Below are positions 54,730-64,000 of a DNA stretch of 64,000 nucleotides, piece by piece. The position numbers and the translations under genes are program-made. The notes beneath the pieces are model-generated. The model saw nothing but the letters and a program-made list of their open reading frames with translations, searched no databases and was not told the origin of the DNA. Position 1 is the stretch's first letter. Each line of letters starts with the position of its first letter. The DNA is from Adiantum capillus-veneris (Eukaryota > Streptophyta > Polypodiopsida > Polypodiales > Pteridaceae). Location: contig CM043945.1 in assembly GCA_014529385.2 (NCBI GenBank), positions 100,340,678 through 100,404,677 of the forward strand, given 5' to 3'.

Positions 54730-54760
54730 TGATCCCATGGCGGAATCTTCATTCAAGACC
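54730..54760 (+). repeat. GGATCCCATGR dispersed motif, direct copy
   Basis: TGATCCCATGGCGGAATCTT then CATTCAAGACC, the same core as at 60,848, 61,079 and 61,308. Confidence 0.75.
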
Positions 54761-55936
54761 CCATGCCATTTAGTCATGAGTGCCCTAGAATCAAAGCTGC
54801 AAAGCTCCCCGAACCCTAGCATGTTCTTCACATTACCTTACCCAACATTATAGTAGGAACTAATTTCCAATCATGTATTATTACTACTGCAAACACTATA
54901 CATGACTCGCGAGTAATACTTTGCATGTTGCTCGACGATCAAAACAACTGCTTCTCTTTGCGGATGTCCCTCACGGGTCGGTCTTGGACTCCACCCATCA
55001 TGCATATGTATTTCCAGCTTCAAGTGCTCTTCTTTGGTGGATGCTTGGTTTGTAGAAAAAGCCAGTTTTTTGGTCGCAACTAAGGTGGATCGTCCAAGTT
55101 CCTTTTTGTCTTTTCATGGTTTATGCTCGTTGTATATGGATCTATATATTTTCTCAAGAAAACCTTGATGTATATGGATCTCTTTGATAGCTCAAGTGGG
55201 GGTGGCTCCCCTGTTTGCCTCCTCTTGTTATGATACTCCCATTTCTAGTAATCGGGCCCGGCTTGATAGAGTTGAGCACGAATAATCATGTAAACTTTTT
55301 GGATTGCTTAATTTAACCTCACTCACTACTGTGAGTTTTGAAAAACAAAAAGCAGATAAACTTACAAATGGCTCTATATTTACATGATAGGGTATGCTCA
55401 ATTTTGAAAAAAAGCTACATGCTTTATCGAGAAATGGGTACATTTTTCCAACTTGAAATTCATAGGCAAGATGGTTTTTACTTATTATTCCATATTTACA
55501 TGATAGGGTATATAAATTCAATTTTTTAAAAAGTTAGAAGCTTTATTGAGAAAGGGGTACATTTTTCCGACTTTGAATTCGTAGGCAGAGTGATTTACTT
55601 GATTGGTTTGGATTTTTGGGGCCATGGTTTCCAAAAGACGAGCAAGAGGACAACTGTAAACACTTATAAATGGATTAACTTTGATATGGTAATTGTTATA
55701 TTGAGCCTTCCAACCTCATGCAAGGATCTTATAAAGAGATGGCTATAATTGGTTCTTTTGAAAATATTGGCCTTGTACAAATAACATGTCTTCAAAATTT
55801 AATCGTAAGCTGCAAACATTAGATTTCAATATAACTGAACAAATATGCAAACTACGTAATGGACTTATATTGATTTTTTGAAGTAATGGCTCACTTTGAT
55901 TTACTCTTTGATTCAATTTGCGGTAGCTTGGATCCC

Positions 55937-55970
55937 CCCCCCCCTTCTCTCTCTCTTTCTCTCTCTCTCT
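55937..55970 (+). repeat. Poly-C and CT tract
   Basis: About ten C followed by TCTC repeats; the equivalent in the second unit (57,570-57,600) is a pure CT tract. Confidence 0.9.
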
Positions 55971-56736
55971 CAATATATATTTAGTACTTGGACTCTCTTA
56001 TGTTATTAGTTTTTTTGTAATTTTAGACACCAATTACAAAGGGATGGGATCATTGACATCTGTCTTCTCAAGTACTGTCAATACTGACGTACTTATGTTC
56101 TTGGATGGTGATAGGTAATAGGTCTTTTCTTTGAAATTACAAATGTAGCAGTGGATCTACATATTGGACCGGTCTTACACACATATGCATTCTAACCTCA
56201 TAATTATATACTGTATATAGAAAAATTGTTGTAGTGTTTCTAGATCAAATATATTCCATAGACAGATTTAGATATTCTATTTCTTGCCCTTGCATAATGT
56301 AACTTTAACTTCATTTATGATACAATATCACACATCCACATCTATAAAGTCTAGTCGTCCATTATATAGTTCAATAGTTTACAAAACTTACATATGACTC
56401 TATATTTAAATGATAGGGTATATAAATTCAATTTTGGAAAAACAACTATAAGCCTTATTGAGAAATGGGTACATTTTTCCAACTTCAAAACCATACTTAA
56501 GATGATTTTTACTTATTACTCTAAATTCACAATATGATAGTGTATATAAATTCAATTTTAAAGAATTATAATCTTTATTGAGAAAAGGGTATATTTTTCC
56601 GAGTTGGAATTTATACGCAAGGTTATTTTTAATATTACTTGAATGGAATTTTTATATAGGTCCTCTATGTTATGAACTCCTCAAGGTGGTATAGAGTTCA
56701 ACCTTTGGGCGATCACCTAAAATGCATAGTATTAGA

Positions 56737-56737
<1 letters not shown>

Positions 56738-56777
<40 letters not shown>

Positions 56778-56795
56778 AGAGAGAGAGAGAGAGAG
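56738..56795 (+). repeat. (AC)n-(GA)n compound microsatellite
   Basis: ACACAC... followed by GAGAGA; also present at 58,723-58,764 in the duplicated unit with other lengths. Confidence 0.95.
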
Positions 56796-58008
56796 TACCT
56801 TGTATTGACACATGAAGAATACTGGATGGATGATGTGCAGCAAAGTAAACATCTCCGGCAACTGTTCCCACAACATCATTAGCCATGTGTAATACAACCC
56901 TTCTATATACACATATTTATCTTGACATGGAGATAACCTAAGAAATTAGTCACAAATGTATCTTGAAAGTATATTGTGATGGATAGATGTGGGAGATATA
57001 GAGGATCGAGAGAACGGGACTAGATCGAGTGTGTCTTGCACAAGAGGAAGAACCTCCTTGCATTGCATGTGCGAAAAGTTATTGCAACTAATTTCGACTA
57101 GTCACAGTATATTCTTGATCTTCCTCCTAAGTGACAATTCTAAATGACCTCACACATGATGGGACCACACACACTACAAGATGACTTAAGAAGGCCCGCT
57201 CACCTTAGAAATCCACCACAACATGCAATAACAGGATATGATGGAACCACACGCTTACAATATGGCCTTAAGACGAGCAAGAAGACAACTGTAAACACTT
57301 ATAAATGGATTAACTTTGATATGGTAATTGTTATATTGAGCCTTCTAACCTCATGCAAGGATCTCATAAGAGATGGCTATAATTGGTTCTTTTGAAAGTA
57401 TTGGCCTTGTACAAACAACACGTCTTCAAAATTTTATCATAAGCTGCAAATATTAGATTTCAAAATAAATAAACGAAAATGCAAACTAGGTAATGGACTT
57501 ATATTGACTTTTTGAAGTAATGGCGCACTTTGATTTACTCCTTGATTCAGTTTGCAGTAGCGTGGATTTACATTTCTCTCTCTCTCTCTCTCTCTCTCTC
57601 GCGTGCACAATATATTTAGTAGTTCATCTCTCCTATGTTATTACTTTATTTGTAATTTTAGACACCAATAACAAAGGGAACGGATCATTGACACCTATCT
57701 TCTCAAGTACTGTCAATACTGACGTACTTGTGTTCTTGGATGGTGACAAATAATAGGTCTTTTCCTTGAAATTACATTTTACAAATGTAATTTCAAATGT
57801 AGGAGTGGATCTACATATTGGACCGGTCTTACACGCATATGTATTCTAATCTCATAATTGTATATTGTATATAGAAAAATTGATGTAGTGTTTCTAGATC
57901 AAATAAATTCCATAGACAAATTTAGATATTCTATTTCTTGCCCTTGCATAATGTAACTTCAACTTCATTTATGATACAATATCACACATCTATAAAGTCT
58001 AGTCATCC

Positions 58009-58099
58009 TACAGGCAGCCAAAACGACTTTTTCACAAATGCATTAATTAGTTTGGGGAGGGGGAAGAAAGAAAAAGGGAAGGGTGGGGGGAAAAAAAAA

Positions 58100-58130
<31 letters not shown>

Positions 58131-58340
58131 GCATCCTTTTTTTTATGGCTCAAAGGGAGCTCAAGGACCAACGTAGGCATATAGCCTAGTGGTTTAGGTT
58201 GAGTATCATACTATGTAGGTGATGAGTTCAAGTGCTACTCATTAATATTGGTTTTAAGTGGTGACCTGTATGGACATGCTAATTGGAGATGCTAAAGGAT
58301 CTTGAGGAGATTCTATCTAATGAAAAACAAAAGTGGAGCC
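58009..58340 (+). mobile_element. 332-bp insertion with tRNA-like SINE and poly-G
   Basis: Absent from the otherwise matching position 56,360/56,361 of the first unit, so its borders are defined. Contains a purine stretch with about 28 consecutive G (58,101-58,128), a T tract, then TAGCCTAGTGG (58,182-58,192, an exact A-box consensus) and GAGTTCAAGTGC (58,224, B-box-like). This is the layout of a tRNA-derived SINE head. No clear target duplication. Confidence 0.7.
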
Positions 58341-58732
58341 ATTATATAGTTCATATAGTTTACATAAACTTACATATGACTCTATATTTACATGATAGGG
58401 TATATAAATTCAATTTTGAAAAAAAAACTATAAGCTTTATTGAGAAATGGGTACATTTTTCCAACTTCAAAATCATATCTAAGATGATTTTTACTTATTA
58501 CTCTATATTCACAATACCATAGGGTATATAAATTCAATTTTAAAGGAAAGTTATAAGCTTTATTGAGAAAGGGGTATATTTTTTCGACTTGGAATTTATA
58601 CGCAAGGTTATTTTTAATAATTACTTGAATGGAATTTATACATAGGTCCTCTATGTTATGAACTCCCCAAGGTCGTATAGAGTTCAACCTTTGGTCGATC
58701 ACCTACAATGCATAGTATTAGATACACACACA

Positions 58733-58763
<31 letters not shown>

Positions 58764-59259
58764 TACCTTGTATTAACACATGAAAAATATTGGGTCGATG
58801 ATGTGCAGCAAAGTCAACATCTCCGGCAACTGTTCCCACAGCATCGCTAGCCATGTGTAATACAACACTTCTATATACACATACTTATCTTGACATGGAG
58901 ATAACCTAATAATTTAGTCACAAATGTATCTTGAAAGCATATTGTGATGGATAGAAGTGGGAGATATAGAGACTCAAGAGAATAGGACTAGATCGAGTGT
59001 GTCATGCACAAGAGGAAGAACCTCTTTGTACTGCATGTGCGAAAAGACAACTAACTTCGACTAGTCACAACACATTCTTGATCTTCCTCCTAAGTGACTT
59101 CTAAAATGACCTCACACATATGGGACCACACACACTACAAGATGACCTAAGAAGGCCACATTATATCATGTAACAACACGGTCAGCTTAGAAACCCACCA
59201 CAACATGCAATAACACGATATAATGGGACCACACGCTTACAACATGGGCGCCTAAGATA

Positions 59260-60520
59260 CTCACCTTATATGTATCTAGAAATTACCCATCCCGATATGT
59301 ATGCTTAGACACCACAATATGACCTTAGAAACTTATCCATTTGGAAATTACCCATCGCGAATGTATGCTTACACACCCCTATATAACCTAAGAAACCTTA
59401 TCCATTTGGCGCTTAGAGAGAATCCAGGCATAGGGTACTTGTAGGTTTGCGCGCAGTCGCATCTGGGGCTAGAGAGAGAGAGGCTATGAGCTCGAGCTAT
59501 GTTGTAGCGTGCGCGAGAGGGAGCTTCTTGTCCTGCAAGAGACGCCTGCATCACGCAGCCATCGTCCCACGATCAACTCCCTTTCGTCTCTCTTGCATGA
59601 TTTCCCTGACGGATCCCTCTCGCTGTTGCAGCTGCACAATCGAGAAGAGAAGCGTCCCCCCCCCCCCCCCCCGGTCTCTCTCTCTCTCTCTCTGGATGCA
59701 CTCTACACTTTGCCATTACATTGGGCGCTTTCCCTGCAAATGAGCGAGACAGAGACTCAAACAGGCTGCTTTGCATCCGCCGATACACCATCGCCGTGCA
59801 GAGGAGAAATACATCTTTGCACCTCGGCTCGTTTTGATGAATTGCACAGGGAAAAGGTCTCTCTCTCTTCCCCCCCCCCCCCCCCCCCCCCCCCGGGGGG
59901 GCCCTTGTGGCCTCACAGCCATCAAAGTCTCTCAGTAGATTCCTAGTAATCCAGCACGTCCAAAAAAATTGAGCACTAGAAATGAGCATGATGGAGGACC
60001 TAGAATTCATTAGGATTGCAACGTCGAGTACTATAATAGTACCGATCATTGCAGCTGGGAGCCTCTAATGCACCGTTCATATCTTAATTACGAGTATAAT
60101 TGCTTTGTTAGGCCTTCATACCTATTCATTAATGATGAAACAGTAGGTAGCGTACGCTGTGGGAAGAGCTGCAGAAGGCGTTAATGAGCTGTCCGACTGG
60201 ATTTACTGCTTCATATTCCCTCCAATTACCAATTAGTTGCGCACGCCTGAGGTGAGAGTAATTATCAAGCTGCCATCACTGAAAAGAGATTATGTTATGT
60301 AATGATGGGTACTTATGCCAGTTTAAACGACAGAATGGTAGTTGTGATTAGGGCTAATTGTGGTAGCAAGATTAGTCATGATAAGGGCTATCATTAATGA
60401 TATGACTAGGAGTATTATAAGAGGTCCTGCAGCTGCATGCATATAAGAGCAGCTATGGCTAATGCCTAGGGCCACCCATCGTGAGGCATATGCACTAAAT
60501 GCGTAGAAGCAAGGAAGTAA
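59260..60520. other. Unassigned region with GC-rich block
   Basis: 59,420-59,940 is GC-richer than its surroundings with CT and poly-C tracts (59,657-59,672; 59,871-59,894). Overlapping ORFs on both strands depend on these tracts and have no domain. It could be the 5' end of a host gene or an LTR; nothing decides it. 59,960-60,520 shows nothing. Confidence 0.4.
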
Positions 60521-60669
60521 GACACTGTAACTCCTTGTAGCACTAAGGGATGCAATACCCATCTCCAACCCATCACGCTTATTTATAGTCCACTCTTCCT
60601 CATTTGCATGCTCCCCACCAAAGCCACATTTTTTTTAATCCAATATACCCATCCCAAACCAACAACATA

Positions 60670-61400
60670 TAACCCCAACCGCCCCCCCTTCCTCTCAATT
60701 TCGTTACCCTGAACGCCAGAAATAAACCCTATAAGGTTTATAATAAATAAATAAAAACCTATTCCAAGGAAAAGTAAACTAAGACAGGTTCGTTTAAAAT
60801 TGAACAACCAAACTGCCCCGCATTTTGCATGCGCAGTTCCTCATCATGGATCCCATGACGGGATCTTCATTAAAGACCTCGTGTTCTTTAATAGTGACTT
60901 CCTCCCCCCCCTTCTCTCTTCCTCCTCCTTGGGTTGTCTTGAAGACGAGACATAAACCCCATAAGATTTATAATAAATAAATAAAAACCTATTGCAAGGA
61001 AAAGTAAACTCAGACAGGTTCGTATAAAATTGAACAACCGAACCGGCCTTGCATTTTGTATGCGTAGTTTTCCATCGTGGATCCCATGACGGGATCTTCA
61101 TTAAAGACCACGTGTTCTTTCATCGTGACTTCCTCCCCCCCTTCTCTCTTCCTCCTCCTCGAGTTTCCCTGAAGGCGAGAAATAAATCCCATAAGGTTTA
61201 TAATAAATAAATAAAACCTATTGCAAAGAAAAGTAAACTCAGACAGCTTCGTTTAAAAGTGAACAACCGTACCGGCCCCGCATTTTGTATGCGTAATTCC
61301 TCATCGTGGATCCCATGACGAGATCTTCATTAAAAACTCCGTGTTCTTTAATCATGACTTCCTCTCCCTCCGTCTCTCTTTCTTCTCCTCGGGTTTCGTT
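60670..61400 (+). repeat. ~230-bp tandem repeat, about three copies
   Basis: GGATCCCATGACGGGATCTT starts at 60,848, 61,079 and 61,308 (periods 231 and 229). Each is preceded by a TTTATAATAAATAAATAAAA block and followed by a poly-C/CT-rich tract. Minus-strand ORFs through it are repeats of one another and not genes. Confidence 0.93.
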
Positions 61401-63500
61401 CCCTTTATCCAAAACTTACTCAAATCAACCATGTGAAGTTTCACTTTGGCATTTTAAAACAAAAAAAGGTGAAAATAAAATTATAGGCTTTTGAATGTAG
61501 TACCTATTTAAAAATCAAGAAAGACATTTCAAAACAAAAAATAGAGAAGAAAATCACGAAACCCTTAATGCATCTCAATGCCTTTCTCCTTAGGACATGT
61601 TTACATGTTTTAATATGCTCAAAAAATGGTTGCTTCAAATGTTTGCAAGAAGGACTTGAGGTTACTTGTCAGCTCAAATTTTGAGATTTCTATTTGAAAT
61701 AAGTTCACATTTATGTAGGATTTTCCTTTTGAAACATGGGATTCACAAACGTACAAATTCCTTTTAGGGTAAATTCGAAAATTTAATTTCACAAACATAC
61801 AAAATTCTCTTTAGGGTAGGTTCGAAAAGAAACTTTTCCCAAATAATTGGCATTTCCTATAAAAATTTTCCAAGTAGGTTTTCTCCTTCTGTACCTCCCT
61901 TCAATGAGTTGTTTTGATTTTGCAACCGGCTCAAGGTTAAACTGAGGCATGCTTTTCCTGAACACTATTTGAGGGTAGATCAAAGAGGATATTTTCTAAA
62001 ATAGTCGCCATTTTTCGCAATTTAACACTATTTTCTCAAATTTTCAAAGAGGATTTTCTCCTCCTCCCCCTTGCTGCAATTTGTCGTTTTGAATTTTCAA
62101 CCAGCCCAAGGCTAAGCTGAGGCAGACTTTTCTTGAACAGTGAAAATTTTAAGCTTCACCTTCTCATAAGTGGGTGAAAAGGATCCAAATCATGGCCATA
62201 TATTGGAGGATCTCATGATGTGACATGATGTGGCACAATGATGTATATTCGATCGTTCCATGCCATCTGATCTCTCTATCTTGGTCCCATCTGCTCCTTG
62301 TATCCACCTCAACCTCCTTGCCTATGGCCTCATGAACATGTCCACCTCCAACAAGCAAAATCGCACTTGACTTGCATTTACTTTTCTACCCTATTCAGTA
62401 TACTTTGCTAGTAGATCATACCTTAATTTTGGGTATAACTTATGGTTGTCTCATTGGTTGGACCCTAAAAACAAGGCCAAGAGAATGGTTTTTAGAGCAA
62501 TGGTTATATGCTGCCCAAAGATAGATCATGGAAAGAGCTAAAGCACGCTTGATTTGAAGCTCATGGCAAGAAGGCTATATGCTAGCCCTATGATTCTAAG
62601 GTGAAGCTTAGTCTAAATTGGTAGGACAGTAAAAGCAAGCTCTTAAAATGGCGTTAGAAACAGTGTTAGAAAAAAGTGTATTTTAACCGGCTAAATTCAT
62701 AAAATCTTGATTAGATTTTGAGCTTGCCTTGAAGAAAACCGAAAAATCTACACAAGTTTTAGTGTAAATACCGGCAAAAGCTGCAAATTTTGACCAAAAA
62801 ACCGGTTGAATTTCAAGTTTGCCCCTATTTTCGCCGGTTAGGAAAAATGCATTTTTCTAGCCCTGGTTAGAAGCTCTTAAGTTGCATTAATATGAAGATT
62901 AATCTTTGTGATAAAGCTAATTGATTTTGATAAGGGAAAGATGCTTTATATCATTGTTCATATGATTGGGCATTATAATACAAACATGAGTTAAGGAAGA
63001 CCACATTATAGAAACATGTTTAAAGTGAGGGCAAGGAATCTAAAGATGTTATTTATTTGAGAAGGATGGACAACAAGAGGATGGATAGTTACTTAAAGTG
63101 GGATTGAAGATGGATAGTTACTTAAAGTGGGATTCAAGGCCTATAATTATTAGTAGTCTATAGGCATATAAATCCTTATAAAAGGTAAGATGCCTCTCCA
63201 CTCCATTGATTGCCTATTCATCAAAAGTATCATGCATTAAAGGTAATAATGAATTGTATTAAGAGGATGCATATAGGTACATTGGACTTTGAGAGGGAAT
63301 AGAAATGCACTATGCACCAACCTAATGTGACATCACACCAATCCATAGGTAAAAGGACAATCATCACAATATTTTTTAGTTGGGCTAGTACTCCTTTGTG
63401 GTAGAGACATCATGATAATGCAAATTGATTGGCTAGAATTGTGCATTTCCAAATTCCCCCATTGGTTGTGTCCCCCTCTAACTCTAGACACTTTTTGTTG
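61400..63500. other. No recognisable gene
   Basis: AT-rich. 63,080-63,137 is a 29-bp tandem duplication (GATGGATAGTTACTTAAAGT...). 62,660-62,860 has several CCGG(C/T) words, and CTTGAAGAAAACC at 62,732 recurs right after the poly-G run at 63,908. Confidence 0.5.
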
Positions 63501-63530
63501 GGAAGCTTTTTATGATGAATGCACAAAGCG

Positions 63531-63775
63531 CCAATTTCGGTGGGTAAAGTTCAAACTTCTTTCCCAATTTCTTAAACACTAAGCTATTTAGAAAATGAAT
63601 TTCAATAATCCACTTTTAAGAGGTCAATTGTTATCATCAATTTCGGTGGCTAAAGTTTGAACTACTAATGTTCGTACTTCTTGCTAGCTATTTTTTATTC
63701 ATCTACAAGAGGACAATTGCTATCAATTTCGGTGGGTAAAGTTTGAACTACTAATTTCAATACTCCTTGCTATCT
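63531..63775 (+). repeat. CAATTTCGGTGG repeat, three copies
   Basis: CAATTTCGGTGGGTAAAGTT and variants at 63,532, 63,638 and 63,724; the last two continue alike (TTTGAACTACTAAT). Confidence 0.85.
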
Positions 63776-63839
63776 TTTTCTGAGAGGTTGTTGATGTTTT
63801 TTTTTTGTTTTTTTCTTATTTGGGGTTTTTGGTTTGTGT

Positions 63840-63841
<2 letters not shown>

Positions 63842-63907
<66 letters not shown>
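63842..63907 (+). repeat. Run of about 66 consecutive G
   Basis: Uninterrupted homopolymer after TTTGTGTTT and before CTTGAAGAAAACC. True length is doubtful, because sequencing and assembly handle such runs poorly. Confidence 0.9.
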
Positions 63908-64000
63908 CTTGAAGAAAACCAACAAAATATTACAACTTCGTTGAAATCCTTGGCACTTGCTTTACATTTTGGCCTAAAAATTGGAAGAGTTTTAAGGTGT

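Larger units (their letters stand above)
55330..59250 (+). repeat. 1.6-kb non-coding tandem duplication (units A-B-A'-B')
   Basis: Segment A (55,637-56,360) recurs at 57,272-58,008, and segment B (56,361-57,271) recurs from 58,341 to about 59,250. A is offset by 1,635 bp and B by 1,980 bp; the difference is a 332-bp insertion in the second unit. A partial B-like block precedes at 55,330-55,600. B itself contains a roughly 120-bp internal duplication (58,384 and 58,504). No coding capacity. Confidence 0.9.

Noticed and set aside
59447-60049. Overlapping ORFs of 98-158 codons near the poly-C tracts
   Set aside because: They exist on both strands, depend on homopolymer lengths and have no domains.
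60844-61192. Minus-strand ORFs with the repeated phrase MKIPSWDP
   Set aside because: They translate the 230-bp tandem repeat; the repeated phrase comes from the repeated DNA.

Overview
The window looks like transposon-dominated nuclear DNA of a land plant, most likely a homosporous fern. Two things point that way. It is AT-rich and almost entirely LTR-retrotransposon sequence in several stages of decay. The only recognisable host-type coding remnants are broken PLS-type pentatricopeptide-repeat (PPR) segments whose wording (phrases such as QHGHAKEDLDYF, GRSTHDEIAKQGLLERHV) I associate with the very large PPR families of ferns. A lycophyte or gymnosperm is not excluded. I find no intact single-copy host gene, no rRNA, no tRNA gene and no CRISPR array.

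Layout. 1-9,969: a decayed Tat-like Ty3/Gypsy element (element 1). Its 5' LTR is cut by the window start; gag, protease, RT, an additional RNase H and integrase are broken by stops and frameshifts; a complete 2.6-kb 3' LTR follows. 9,970-11,471: no gene, with an unusual G-rich block. 11,472-16,429: element 2, a second Tat-like element with both LTRs (about 1.14 kb each) that has lost gag and RT. 16,430-21,253: element 3, a Gypsy pol whose aspartic-protease domain lies after the integrase, ending in a 260-bp LTR inserted in a minus-strand PPR remnant. 21,700-23,990: nothing recognisable. 24,066-27,744: a decayed minus-strand gene of unknown function (about 1,200 codons, Lys/Glu-rich with coiled coils), next to a 22-bp palindrome that occurs three times at about 290-bp spacing. 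28,900-35,200: nearly featureless. 35,250-44,541: a PPR remnant running into a 1.3-kb direct repeat whose second copy is at 43.2-44.5 kb. The repeats behave like LTRs around a gag-like ORF without RT. Between them lie a 1.34-kb terminal-inverted-repeat element and the LTR, PBS and leader of a further element (element 4). 44,542-45,116: minus-strand LTR sequence related to element 3, split by a young Ty1/Copia element (45,117-50,668) with 192-bp LTRs (189/192 identical), a GGATG target duplication, gag and a nearly open pol. 51,020-52,400: a decayed plus-strand PPR array. 54,400-61,400: tandem and dispersed repeats, tRNA-like SINE candidates, a 1.6-kb duplication and a 230-bp tandem array. 61,400-64,000: AT-rich, with short tandem repeats and a run of about 66 G.

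How it fits together. The sequence is a nested stack of insertions rather than a set of co-operating genes. Elements 1, 2 and 4 share one primer-binding site (TGGTGCCCCCAC...) and a second copy of its first bases in U5, so they probably use the same primer tRNA. The Copia element is the youngest. Elements 1-3 and the 24-kb gene are pseudogenes. The most unusual items are the protease after integrase in element 3, the gag-only element with PPR sequence in its terminal repeat, the unidentified minus-strand gene with its palindromes, and a leader segment shared by a Gypsy and a Copia element.
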